Origin: Cystobacter ferrugineus
GTDB lineage: Bacteria > Myxococcota > Myxococcia > Myxococcales > Myxococcaceae
Assembly: GCF_001887355.1 (NCBI RefSeq)
Contig: NZ_MPIN01000008.1
Location: 423,935 to 487,934, forward strand
Direction: 5' to 3'
DNA: 64,000 bases
Shown: piece by piece, positions 25,891 through 34,236 of the stretch
Numbering within the stretch: position 1 is the first letter of the stretch
How the letters are laid out: each line of letters begins with the position of its first letter
Notes under the pieces: generated by a model
The model's database searches: none
Told to the model about the DNA's origin: nothing
The model's input: only the letters and a program-made list of their open reading frames with translations
Position numbers and translations under genes: made by a program

Positions 25891-27090
25891 ATGGTGGTCC
25901 GCCCCGCCCGACATATCGAGAACGTCCGCTACGCCATCCGCAACGTCGTGGCCGAGGCGCACCGCCTGGAAACCCAGGGCCAGCACATCCTCTATCTCAA
26001 CATCGGGGATCCGCTGAAGTTCGACTTCCAGACGCCTCCGCACCTCATCGAGGCGGTGCACCGGGCCATGCGCGACGGCCACAACGGCTACGCGCCCTCG
26101 GCGGGCATCCTCACCGCGCGCGAGGCCATCTCCCGCGAGTGCGCCAACCGGGGCATCCCCAACATCAGCCCCGATGACGTCGTGGTCACCACCGGCGCGA
26201 GCGAGGCGCTGGAGCTGGCCCTCACCGCCCTGCTCGATCCCGGCGAGCGCGTGCTCCTGCCCAGCCCTGGCTACCCCCTCTACAACGCCCTCATGGCCAA
26301 GCTGAGCACCGAGGGCGTGCCCTACTCGCTCGACGAGGAGAATGGGTGGTCGCTGGACCTGGAGGAGATTGATCGGCTGTGCACGCCCGGCACGCGCGCC
26401 ATCCTCCTGTGCAACCCCAACAACCCCACCGGCGCGGTGCTCGACCGGGAGGTGCTCGAGGGGCTGCTGGAGATCGCCCGGCGGCGTGGCCTCGTCATCC
26501 TGTCGGATGAAATCTACGACAAGCTCATCTACGACAAGCCCCACGTGGCCACGGCGTCGCTCGCCACGGACGTGCCCATCCTCACCTTCAATGGGCTCTC
26601 CAAGGGCTACCTCGCCTGTGGTTGGCGCGTGGGGTGGATGGTCTTCTGCAACGCCCACCTGATGCCGGAGCTGCGCGCCGCGGTGCAACGGCTCGCCGAC
26701 GCGCGGCTGTGTGGACCCGCGCCGCAGCAGTACGCCATCGCCCCCGCGCTCGACGGGCCACAGGACCACATCCCCGAGATGATGGCGCGGTTGCGCCGGC
26801 GCCGCGACCTGATGGTCCGCCGCATCAACGCCATCCCCGGCCTGTCCGTGGTGGAGCCCGCCGCCGCCTTCTACGCCATGCCCCGCCTGCAACTGCCCGG
26901 GGTGACATCGGACGAGGCCTTCGTCATGTCCCTGCTGCGCGAGACGGGCGTGCTGTTCGTCCACGGCAGCGGCTTCGGGCAGAAGCCCGGCACCACCCAC
27001 TTCCGCGTGGTGTTCCTGCCCCCCGAGGACATCCTCACCGCCGCCTTCGATCGGCTCGAGGCCTTCGTCCACGCGCACCACGCGCGCTGA
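25891..27090 (+). CDS. PLP-dependent aminotransferase, AlaA-like
   Basis: 399 residues from ATG 25891, which has AGGAGG 7 bases upstream. Fold-type I signatures: ILYLNIGDPLKFDFQTP near the N-terminus, TTGASEALELAL, CNPNNPTGAVLDREVL, SDEIYDKLIYD and the PLP-lysine in FNGLSKGYLACGWRVGW. These agree best with the alanine-synthesising transaminase group (AlaA/YfbQ) that makes alanine from pyruvate and glutamate. Neighbouring genes give no pathway. The C-terminus ends in a short His/Ala tail. Confidence 0.87.
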   Translation: MVVRPARHIENVRYAIRNVVAEAHRLETQGQHILYLNIGDPLKFDFQTPPHLIEAVHRAMRDGHNGYAPSAGILTAREAISRECANRGIPNISPDDVVVTTGASEALELALTALLDPGERVLLPSPGYPLYNALMAKLSTEGVPYSLDEENGWSLDLEEIDRLCTPGTRAILLCNPNNPTGAVLDREVLEGLLEIARRRGLVILSDEIYDKLIYDKPHVATASLATDVPILTFNGLSKGYLACGWRVGWMVFCNAHLMPELRAAVQRLADARLCGPAPQQYAIAPALDGPQDHIPEMMARLRRRRDLMVRRINAIPGLSVVEPAAAFYAMPRLQLPGVTSDEAFVMSLLRETGVLFVHGSGFGQKPGTTHFRVVFLPPEDILTAAFDRLEAFVHAHHAR

Positions 27091-27098
27091 CCCGGAGC

Positions 27099-27115
27099 CC
27101 TCCCTCGCCGGGAGG
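27099..27115 (+). terminator. Small hairpin after aminotransferase gene
   Basis: CCTCCC and GGGAGG pair around a TCGCC loop 9 bases after the stop codon. No T-run follows, so it may act only weakly or with Rho. Confidence 0.3.
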
Positions 27116-27173
27116 AGGGGCGGGGGAGCGCAATCGGAACTCCGCACGGGGCCCGCGTGTTATGTGAGGCCCC

Positions 27174-29774
27174 ATGCCTCCCCGACGCCCTGAAATCCTC
27201 GCGCCCGCGGGCGACCTCGAGTCCCTGCGCGCCGCGCTCGCCAGCGGAGCGGACGCCGTCTATTTCGGACTCGACGAGGGCTTCAACGCCCGGGCCCGCG
27301 CCGACAACTTCTCGCTCGCCCGGCTGCCGGAGACGATGGCGCTCGTCCACCGCGCCGGTGCTCGCGCCTACCTCACGCTCAACACCCTCATCTTCGAGCC
27401 CGAGCTGCCCGGGGTGGAGCAGTTGCTGCGCGCCGTGGCCGCGGCGGGCGTGGACGCGCTCATCGTGCAGGACCCGGCCGTCACCCTGCTCGCGCGCGCC
27501 ATCTGCCCCCAGTTGGAGCTGCACGCCTCCACGCAGATGACCGTCTCCAGCGCCGAGGGCATGCGCTTCGCCCGGGGCCTGGGCGTCACCCGCGTCGTCG
27601 TCCCCCGTGAGCTGTCCACCGCGGAGATCCGCCGGCTGGCGGGACAGACGGACATGGAGCTGGAGGTCTTCATCCACGGCGCGTTGTGCGTGTCCTGGAG
27701 CGGCCAATGCCTCACCAGCGAGGCGTGGGGCGGGCGCTCGGCCAACCGGGGCCAGTGCGCCCAGTCGTGCCGGATGCCCTACGATCTCGTGGTGGATGGG
27801 CGGACGCGCGAGCTGGGAGAAGTGCGCTACCTGCTCAGCCCCAAGGACCTGGCCGGCGTGCGCGCCGTGCCCGACCTGGTGGACATCGGCGTCCACAGCC
27901 TGAAGATCGAGGGCCGCCTGAAGGGCGCGCAGTACGTGACCACCACCGTGCAGGGCTACCGGCGGTGGGTGGACGGCGTCGTCGCGGGCAGGCCCGACGA
28001 GAAGCAGCTCGCGAGCGACCTGGCCGACATGTCCCTCACGTACAGCCGCGGCCTGTCCAATGGCTTCCTCGGGGGCTCGGATCACCAGACGCTCGTCGAG
28101 GGCCGCTTTCCCAAGCACCGGGGCCTGTTCCTCGGCCGCGTGCGCTCCGTGTCCGGCAAGGAGGTGTTCGTCACCCCCGAGGAGCGTCCGTGGACGGGCG
28201 CGCTCGGCCTGGGCGAGCAGCGGCCCCAGGGGCCCGAGGGCAAGGTGTCCTCTCCCCTCTCCGGCGAGCCCACTCCCGCCGCCGTGGAGCCCCGTCCGGG
28301 CATGGGCGTCGTCTTCGACGCGGGCACGCCCGAGGACAAGCACGAGCCGGGCGGCCCCATCTTCCGCGTGGACCGGCGCGGCAACGGCTGGGTGCTCGGC
28401 TTCGGGCACCCGGGGCCGGACCTGAACCGCGTGGCGCCCGGCCAGCGCGTGTGGCTCAACAGCGATCCGTCCCTCGCCCGCCGCACGGAAGCGCAGCTCA
28501 CCCAGGGTGAGCCCGAGGGCCGCATCCCCCTCACGCTCCAGGTCTCCGGCGCCGAGGCCACCCCGCTGCGCGTGCGCGCGAGCGCCTGGGGCCATGAGGT
28601 CTCCGCCGAGAGCCCCACCCCGCTCACCCCCTCCAAGGGCAAGGGCCTGGACGAGGCGCTGCTGCGCGACAAGCTGGGCGCCTGCGGCGGCACGCCCTTC
28701 ACCCTCGCGAACCTGGACCTGGCCGGGCTGACGCCGGGCCTGCACCTGCCCGTCTCCGAGCTCAAGGCGCTGCGCCGCGACGTCGTGGCCGCGCTCACCC
28801 CGCTCGTGGAGAAGGGGCCCCAGCGCACCGTGACCCAGACGCCGGTGCTCGAGTCCGTACGCACCGCGCTGCTCTCGCGCGTCACCGGGCGGGCCCTCGA
28901 GGACGGAGCCGACGCGGGCCCGCGCCTGCTACCCCTGTGCCGCGACGACGCGCAACTGGAGGCGGTCATCGCCGCTGGCCTGCGCGAGGTGGAGCTGGAC
29001 TGGATGGAGATGGTGGGCCTGCAGCGGGCGGTGGAGCGGGCGCGCGCGGCCGGGTTGCGCGTGACGCTCGCCACCGTGCGCGTGCAGAAGCCGGGCGAGG
29101 AGGGCTACGACGCGCGCCTGGACAAGCTGCGGCCCGACGCGGTGCTCGTGCGCCACTGGGGCGCGATGATGCACTTCCTCGAGCGCCCCGCGGGCCAGCC
29201 GCGCCCGGTGCTGCACGGGGATTTCTCGCTCAACGTCACCAACTCGGTGACGGCGGCGCATCTGCTCGGCCTGGGGTTGGACACGCTCACCTGCTCGCAC
29301 GACCTGGACGAGACGCAGCTCTTCGCCCTGCTGGAGCACGCTCCCGCGCACCGCCTCACCGTGGCGCTGCACCATCACATCGCCACCTTCCACACCGAGC
29401 ACTGCGTGTACTCGCACACGCTGTCCAACGGGCGCGACTACCGGAGCTGTGGCCGGCCGTGTGAGCGCCACCAGGTCTCCCTGAGAGATCGCATCGGGCT
29501 GGAGCACCCGGTCATCGTGGACGTGGGCTGCCGCAACACGGTGTTCAACGCCCAGGCCCAGAGCGCGGCCTCGCTGGTGCCCAGGCTCCTGGAGCGGGGC
29601 GTGCGCCGCTTCCGCGTCGAGTTCGTCCGTGAGTCCCAGGCCGAGGCCGCGCGCGTGCTCGCCGCTTATCAAGATCTGCTGGCGGGCCGGTGCGCTCCCG
29701 CCGAGGCAGTACGCCGCGCGGCGGTGCACGAGCAGTTCGGCGTGACGCGGGGCACCATGAAGGTGCTGGGCTGA
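27174..29774 (+). CDS. U32 family protein with DUF3656 (RlhA-like)
   Basis: 866 residues. The N-terminal U32 domain begins EILAPAGDLESLRAALASGADAVYFG and holds the signature EVFIHGALCVSWSGQC (~residues 163-178) with further cysteines in NRGQCAQSC. These four cysteines match the Fe-S-binding set known for U32 proteins. A long C-terminal part corresponds to DUF3656 and a final module with CSHDLDE and SCGRPCERHQVSL. Although named peptidases, the well-studied members RlhA and TrhP hydroxylate 23S rRNA or tRNA using prephenate-linked chemistry. A prephenate-using gene lies nearby, but that link is speculative. Confidence 0.85.
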   Translation: MPPRRPEILAPAGDLESLRAALASGADAVYFGLDEGFNARARADNFSLARLPETMALVHRAGARAYLTLNTLIFEPELPGVEQLLRAVAAAGVDALIVQDPAVTLLARAICPQLELHASTQMTVSSAEGMRFARGLGVTRVVVPRELSTAEIRRLAGQTDMELEVFIHGALCVSWSGQCLTSEAWGGRSANRGQCAQSCRMPYDLVVDGRTRELGEVRYLLSPKDLAGVRAVPDLVDIGVHSLKIEGRLKGAQYVTTTVQGYRRWVDGVVAGRPDEKQLASDLADMSLTYSRGLSNGFLGGSDHQTLVEGRFPKHRGLFLGRVRSVSGKEVFVTPEERPWTGALGLGEQRPQGPEGKVSSPLSGEPTPAAVEPRPGMGVVFDAGTPEDKHEPGGPIFRVDRRGNGWVLGFGHPGPDLNRVAPGQRVWLNSDPSLARRTEAQLTQGEPEGRIPLTLQVSGAEATPLRVRASAWGHEVSAESPTPLTPSKGKGLDEALLRDKLGACGGTPFTLANLDLAGLTPGLHLPVSELKALRRDVVAALTPLVEKGPQRTVTQTPVLESVRTALLSRVTGRALEDGADAGPRLLPLCRDDAQLEAVIAAGLREVELDWMEMVGLQRAVERARAAGLRVTLATVRVQKPGEEGYDARLDKLRPDAVLVRHWGAMMHFLERPAGQPRPVLHGDFSLNVTNSVTAAHLLGLGLDTLTCSHDLDETQLFALLEHAPAHRLTVALHHHIATFHTEHCVYSHTLSNGRDYRSCGRPCERHQVSLRDRIGLEHPVIVDVGCRNTVFNAQAQSAASLVPRLLERGVRRFRVEFVRESQAEAARVLAAYQDLLAGRCAPAEAVRRAAVHEQFGVTRGTMKVLG

Positions 29775-29793
29775 GCCGTCCCGCGCGGACCGG

Positions 29794-29815
29794 GGTGGTG
29801 ACTCGCGTCACCACC
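29794..29815 (+). terminator. 9-bp hairpin after U32 gene
   Basis: GGTGGTGAC (29794-29802) and GTCACCACC (29807-29815) pair perfectly around a TCGC loop, 20 bases after the stop codon. No T-run follows, so it may be a weak or Rho-assisted terminator. Confidence 0.45.
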
Positions 29816-29942
29816 TGATGACGGCGGACACCAGTTCGAGAGGGCCCCACCTCCCCTGTGCCCCGTGGGCGGCTTCCGGCGGTTCCAATGATTCCGAGGG
29901 GATACGACGCTTCCGCTCAATTCCCGGGAAGCCGCTGAAGCC

Positions 29943-29958
29943 TGGCCCATCTCCTGCT
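29943..29958 (+). promoter_or_regulatory. Sigma-54-like -24/-12 promoter
   Basis: TGGCCCATCTCCTGCT keeps the invariant GG-N10-GC spacing of sigma-54 promoters and most of the TGGC / TGC consensus. It lies 68 bases before the ATG of the thaumatin-like gene. A single match of this length can occur by chance in GC-rich DNA. Confidence 0.35.
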
Positions 29959-30025
29959 AAGGCAGCTACGCGCGCGCGCCGCTCGACGGCGATACGCTCT
30001 CCCCTCCGCCCGAGGAGCTCCCGTC

Positions 30026-31006
30026 ATGGCCGTCAGCCCCGTCAATCGCTCGCTCCAGTCGCTCATCTTCCAAACCCTGAGCAAGACGCTCGAGACGCTC
30101 TCCACCCCGCCGTCGCCCTCGATCCCCGAGACGCCTTCGCCGACGGAGAACCCGTACCAGAGCCTGTTCTCGAACGACGGCTTCGATCCCTCGGGCACGG
30201 GGGGCACGCAGGATCTGACCCAGCAGCTCCAGGCGCTCATGGAGACGATGGACCAGATCACCAGCCTGCTCAACGGCGAGCAGGGCGCGGGGGAGCAGGG
30301 CGTGCCCGAGCTGGGGGGGACTCCCAAGAAGGCCCCCACCGCGCAGCAGCCCGGCCAGACGCCCACCGAGCCCACCAATTTCTTCTCCCCTCCGCCCCCC
30401 AACCAGCCGGAGGTCCCGAAGACCGGTGAAACCCAGGCGACCAAGGGCAACAACCCGACGGGCGGCGCGGGCAACACGATGGACTTCACCAACGACGGCG
30501 ACAAGCCGATGACCATCACCTTCACGACCAACCCGGGTCAGCAGCAGATCCCGCCCCTGACGATTGAACCCGGCCAGACCGTCCGGCAGGAGTTCCCCCA
30601 GGGCTGGAGCGGCAACTTCCGCAGCGACAAGGGTGATGGCTCCGCGGTCACGCTGGGCGAGGTCGCCTTCAACGGCGCCGGCAACCAGACCTTCTACGAT
30701 GTGAGCTACATCGAGGGGAACAACGCCAGCATGACGATCGCGCCGGAGACCGGCCCGGGCAAGACGTCCGGCACCCTGGAGAACCTCGTCGAGGGCGCCC
30801 CCGAGAACATCCTGGCCCGGGACGCCAACGGCCAGGTCTACGGCATCAAGAAGACCACCACCTCCGAGGTGCGCGACCCGGAGATCATCAACTACTACCG
30901 TGGCAAGGTCGGCGCGGACGAGGGCTACGTGGACCCCAAGGACGACCTGAGCACGCTGGGCACCAGCGACACGCACCTGGAAGTGCACCTGAAGGACGTG
31001 TTCTAG
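30026..31006 (+). CDS. Cysteine-free protein with thaumatin-like C-terminal domain
   Basis: 326 residues, no Cys and no classical signal peptide. Residues 1-25 form a helix (SPVNRSLQSLIFQTLSKTLE), followed by a Pro/Ser/Thr-rich stretch, a second helix (DLTQQLQALMETMDQITSLL) and another Pro-rich linker to ~145. From ~150 on a beta-rich domain has thaumatin-type landmarks: FTNDGDKPMTITF, QEFPQGWSGNFR, LGEVAFNGAGNQTFYDVSYI. The disulphides of plant thaumatins are absent. The low-complexity, cysteine-free N-terminus without a Sec signal recalls non-classically exported proteins such as harpins. A GAGGAG ribosome-binding site precedes the ATG. Function unknown. Confidence 0.68.
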   Translation: MAVSPVNRSLQSLIFQTLSKTLETLSTPPSPSIPETPSPTENPYQSLFSNDGFDPSGTGGTQDLTQQLQALMETMDQITSLLNGEQGAGEQGVPELGGTPKKAPTAQQPGQTPTEPTNFFSPPPPNQPEVPKTGETQATKGNNPTGGAGNTMDFTNDGDKPMTITFTTNPGQQQIPPLTIEPGQTVRQEFPQGWSGNFRSDKGDGSAVTLGEVAFNGAGNQTFYDVSYIEGNNASMTIAPETGPGKTSGTLENLVEGAPENILARDANGQVYGIKKTTTSEVRDPEIINYYRGKVGADEGYVDPKDDLSTLGTSDTHLEVHLKDVF

Positions 31007-31029
31007 CCCAGACCCGTGTCCCAGCACCC

Positions 31030-31070
31030 GAGGCCCGGCCGCTCCCGCTGAACCCGGGGGCCCGGGCCTC
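31030..31070 (+). repeat. 9-bp inverted repeat just before prephenate dehydrogenase start
   Basis: GAGGCCCGG (31030-31038) and CCGGGCCTC (31062-31070) form a perfect inverted repeat ending one base before the ATG at 31071. It could be the terminator of the upstream gene (no T-run) or fold over the translation start, in which case an ATG at 31086 or 31089 would be the real start. Confidence 0.4.
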
Positions 31071-32141
31071 ATGTACATTGCCGGCATGATGGTCGGCATC
31101 GTGGGATACGGACGTTTCGGCCGTGCGCTCGGAGGACTGCTGGAGGAGGCGGGGGTGCCCTACCGGGCCTTGGATCCCGTGGCGGACATCCCCGAGCCCC
31201 ACCGCGCCCCGTCACTTCCCGCGTTGATCGCGGACGCCACCCACCTGGTGGTGGCGGTGCCCGTGGCGCACATGCGCTCGGTGCTCCAGCAGATGAGCCC
31301 CCATCTGCGGCCCGAGCAGCTCGTGCTGGACGTGGGCAGCGTCAAGGTGAAGCCCGTGCACGCCATGGCCGAGGTGCTCGGCACCCGGGTGCCCTGGGTG
31401 GGGACGCATCCGCTCTTCGGGCCGCTCAGCCTCGCCATGGCCGAGCGGCCCCTGCGCGTGGTGGTCTGCCCCAACCCGCTCCACCCCGCCGCCGCGCCCG
31501 AGGCCATCCGCTTCTTCGAGCGCCTGGGCTGTGAAATCATCGAGCAGACGCCCGAGGGGCATGATCGGGTGATGGCGCACACCCACGCGCTCACCTTCTT
31601 CGTGGCCAAGGGCATGGTGGACGCGGGCTCGGGACTGGACGTGCCCTTCGCGCCCGCCAGCTTCCAGGCGCTCTCGCGCACCATCCAGCTCGTGCGCTCG
31701 GACGCCGGACACCTCTTCAGCGCCATCCAGCACGACAACCCCTTCGCGCGCGAGGCCCGGGGACACCTGCTCGAGGCGCTCGGCAATGTCCACCGGGAGC
31801 TGGACGCGCTGCCCGCCGGGGCTCCGCCCTCCGACGCGCCGCCGCTCACCCTGCCCACGCTCGACTCGGGCCTGCCGGAGCTGCACGAGACACGGGAGCT
31901 CATCGATCAGCTCGATCAGGAGCTGGTGGAGCTGCTCGCGCGGCGGGCGGAGCTGTCCCGGCGGGCGCTGCGCACCAAGGCCGAGGCGGGACAGCCCGTG
32001 CCCGACCCGGCCCGCGAGGAGGCGATGATCGCCTCGCGCCGCGCATGGGCCACCGAGCGGGGCCTGGAGCCGGACGGGGTGGAGGCCATCTTCCGCGCCA
32101 TCCTGCGCTTCTCGAGACGGGACCAACATCGCCGCGGGTGA
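31071..32141 (+). CDS. Prephenate dehydrogenase-chorismate mutase fusion
   Basis: 356 residues. Residues ~6-250 are an NAD(P)-dependent prephenate dehydrogenase: VGIVGYGRFGRALGGLL, then VLDVGSVKVKPVHAM, WVGTHPLFGP and EGHDRVMAHTHALTFF. Residues ~275-350 form an AroQ-type chorismate mutase helix bundle (ELIDQLDQELVELLARRAELSRR). The order is dehydrogenase then mutase, the reverse of the E. coli TyrA fusion. The protein should convert chorismate to prephenate and on to 4-hydroxyphenylpyruvate for tyrosine synthesis. The start may be 31071, 31086 or 31089; the family motif starts at the last. Confidence 0.88.
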   Translation: MYIAGMMVGIVGYGRFGRALGGLLEEAGVPYRALDPVADIPEPHRAPSLPALIADATHLVVAVPVAHMRSVLQQMSPHLRPEQLVLDVGSVKVKPVHAMAEVLGTRVPWVGTHPLFGPLSLAMAERPLRVVVCPNPLHPAAAPEAIRFFERLGCEIIEQTPEGHDRVMAHTHALTFFVAKGMVDAGSGLDVPFAPASFQALSRTIQLVRSDAGHLFSAIQHDNPFAREARGHLLEALGNVHRELDALPAGAPPSDAPPLTLPTLDSGLPELHETRELIDQLDQELVELLARRAELSRRALRTKAEAGQPVPDPAREEAMIASRRAWATERGLEPDGVEAIFRAILRFSRRDQHRRG

Positions 32142-32156
32142 GGTAAGGTGGCGCCC

Positions 32157-32690
32157 ATGCGTTCCTGGTTGCTGCTCGCCGCGCTCCTGCCCCACGCCGC
32201 GCTGGCGTCCGAACACGGGCTGTCCCTCGGTGCCACGGCCGTCCTCCTCACCAATGGAGGCGTCTACAACGTGACCAGCCCAAGGCTCGGTCTGGAGGCC
32301 GCCTATACCTACGGGCGCGATGCGTGGCGCCTGGGAGGCGGCGTGCGCTGGGCTCCCGGGGGAGGCGGCTCGCTGCCCGCCGAGGTCTACGCCCGCGTGC
32401 TGCTCACGGCCCCGTCGGGCACCTGGCGGCCCGCGGTGGGCCCCGAGGTGGGACTCAGTGGACTGCCCATCATCATCGCGCCCCGGGGAGGACTGCCCGA
32501 TGACCTCGCGCAAGCGCAGGCCCACAAGCTCGCGCCCTTCTACGTCGCCGTGCACGCCCAACCCTTGCGCTTCGTCTTCCGTTCCTTCACCGTGAGCGCG
32601 CTGGAGTTGCAGTGGGGCACGCCCATCAACCAGCCGGGAGCGGCCCTGCGCCTGCAACTCGGCCTGCTGCACCTCGGAGTGGTTCTATGA
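32157..32690 (+). CDS. Predicted outer-membrane beta-barrel protein
   Basis: 177 residues with a Sec signal (MRSWLLLAALLPHAALAS). The mature part is built of alternating hydrophobic strands (LSLGATAVLLTNGG, LGGGVRWAPGG, RVLLTAPSG, ALRLQLGLLHLGVVL) ending in a hydrophobic residue, as in small 8-stranded barrels. ATG 32157 is chosen over GTG 32148 because of the signal peptide. Its stop overlaps the M28 peptidase start (ATGA). No specific family recognised. Confidence 0.65.
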   Translation: MRSWLLLAALLPHAALASEHGLSLGATAVLLTNGGVYNVTSPRLGLEAAYTYGRDAWRLGGGVRWAPGGGGSLPAEVYARVLLTAPSGTWRPAVGPEVGLSGLPIIIAPRGGLPDDLAQAQAHKLAPFYVAVHAQPLRFVFRSFTVSALELQWGTPINQPGAALRLQLGLLHLGVVL

Positions 32691-33694
32691 AGTTCTGGTC
32701 CACCGTCCTGCTGGCCCTCGCCCTGGGCTCCTGTGTCTCGCGCCCCGGTCTGGACGAAGCCGCGCTCGCGCGCGTGCGGAGCTTCAGCGAGGGGGTGGAG
32801 CAGGCACGCCTCATGGCCGACGTGAACGCCCTCGCCGCCACGCACCTGGAGGACACGCCGCTGTCGTGCGACCTCTTCGAGACCGGGACGAACTCCGAGC
32901 GCCGGCCCGTGTGCCACATCACCCGGGATCGCAGCCGCCAGTGGATGCGCGAGCGCCTGGAGTCGCTCGGCCTGCGCGTCATCACGCAGAGCACGGACGA
33001 CCCGCGCTTTCCCACCACCAACCTCATCGCCGAGCTGCCGGGCACCGAGCACCCCGAGGAGATCGTCCTGGTGGGTGCCCACTACGACGCGTACTTCCAG
33101 GGAGCGGATGACAACAGCTCGGGCGTGGCCGCCCTGTTGGAGATCGCGCGGCTGGCCTCGGATCAGCGCTTCAAGCGCACCGTGCGCTTCGTCGGCTTCG
33201 ACCTGGAGGAGCTCGGACTGGTGGGCAGCACGCGCTATGTCCAGTCGCGTCCGGGCGAGCGCATCGTCGCATCGATCGTCTTCGACTGCATCGGCTACCG
33301 GAGCACGGAGCCGGGCTCGCAGCAGGGACTGCCGGGCTTTCCCCTGCCGCCCAAGGGTGACTTCATCGCCGTCATCGCCAACGACGCCTCGCGCTCGCAG
33401 ATGGAGGAGATGCATGCGCTGGGCGGCCGGCTCGGGCTCGTACCGGTGATTGGCATCGTCACCCCCGGGGATGGCACCGGTGCCGCCTCGGGCAACCTCA
33501 TGCGCAGCGATCACGCCCCCTTCTGGCTCGCCGGCCAGAACGCCCTGTTCCTCACCGACACCGCCAACTTCCGCAACCCGAACTACCACCGGGACACCGA
33601 CCTGCCCGCCACCCTCGACGCGGCCTTCCTCGCCGGCGTCACCCGGCTGTCCGCCGCCGGGCTCGCCTACTGGGCCGAGGGTCCCCTGCCATGA
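32687..33694 (+). CDS. M28 family zinc metallopeptidase, lipoprotein
   Basis: 335 residues with lipobox LALGSC (Cys16). M28 zinc ligands and catalytic residues are present in order: His and Asp in VGAHYDAYF, Asp in GADDNSSGVAALLE, the Glu pair in FDLEELGLVGS, Asp in IVFDCIGY and His in SDHAPFW. These enzymes are aminopeptidases or carboxypeptidase-like hydrolases with two zinc ions, here anchored in the envelope. It is the middle gene of a tightly coupled trio, overlapping both neighbours by 4 bases (ATGA). Confidence 0.9.
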   Translation: MKFWSTVLLALALGSCVSRPGLDEAALARVRSFSEGVEQARLMADVNALAATHLEDTPLSCDLFETGTNSERRPVCHITRDRSRQWMRERLESLGLRVITQSTDDPRFPTTNLIAELPGTEHPEEIVLVGAHYDAYFQGADDNSSGVAALLEIARLASDQRFKRTVRFVGFDLEELGLVGSTRYVQSRPGERIVASIVFDCIGYRSTEPGSQQGLPGFPLPPKGDFIAVIANDASRSQMEEMHALGGRLGLVPVIGIVTPGDGTGAASGNLMRSDHAPFWLAGQNALFLTDTANFRNPNYHRDTDLPATLDAAFLAGVTRLSAAGLAYWAEGPLP

Positions 33695-34209
33695 CGCCCG
33701 CCACGCTCCTCGTCCTCGCCGCGCTCGCCGATGCCCCGGCGGCACCGCCTCCCACGCACCAGCTCTCCTTCTACGCCCGCTCGGGCCTCACGGCGTACCT
33801 CTCCTCCGCGCGCACCCAGGGAGGCCTGGGCGGCGGCGTGGGCGTGCGCGACACGCTGCGGGGGCTGTGGCTGCTCCAGGCGGACGTGAACGGGCTCACC
33901 GGCCTGGGCTCGGTGCTCGAGGTGCGTCTGGGCGCGGGAGTGCAACGCCCGGACGGCTGGTGGCGGCCCGCGGCCCTGGTGTCCCTCACCGGGCTCTTCG
34001 GCGATCAGCTCGGCTTCATCATGCCCGGCGAGTCCGTGTACGCACGAGGCCCCACGCTGGGCGTGGGCCTGACGCTGGCGCCCGCGCGCTTCTCGCTCGG
34101 GAGCGCCCAGGTGTCACTGGTGGAGCTGGGGGTGGGCGTGGGCGGCGAGGGCGTCGGCCTGAGCCCCGTCTACAGCCTCACGCTGCTCGAGGTGGGCGTG
34201 GCGCTGTAG
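33691..34209 (+). CDS. Predicted secreted or outer-membrane beta-rich protein
   Basis: 172 residues. It has a short signal-like N-terminus (MTPATLLVLAALADAPAA) and beta-strand repeats rich in Gly and Leu (GGLGGGVGVRDTL, SVLEVRLGAGVQ, GPTLGVGLTLAPARFSLG, YSLTLLEVGVAL). The style is close to the barrel-like protein two genes upstream, and the two may be distant paralogues flanking the peptidase. It overlaps the peptidase stop by 4 bases. Function unknown. Confidence 0.62.
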   Translation: MTPATLLVLAALADAPAAPPPTHQLSFYARSGLTAYLSSARTQGGLGGGVGVRDTLRGLWLLQADVNGLTGLGSVLEVRLGAGVQRPDGWWRPAALVSLTGLFGDQLGFIMPGESVYARGPTLGVGLTLAPARFSLGSAQVSLVELGVGVGGEGVGLSPVYSLTLLEVGVAL

Positions 34210-34236
34210 GCAGCGCCCCGCCCGGCGTCCCGAGCC

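Noticed and set aside
26871-28745. 624-codon leftward open frame over the aminotransferase and U32 genes
   Set aside because: Spans two recognised genes on the other strand and has no protein-like motifs.
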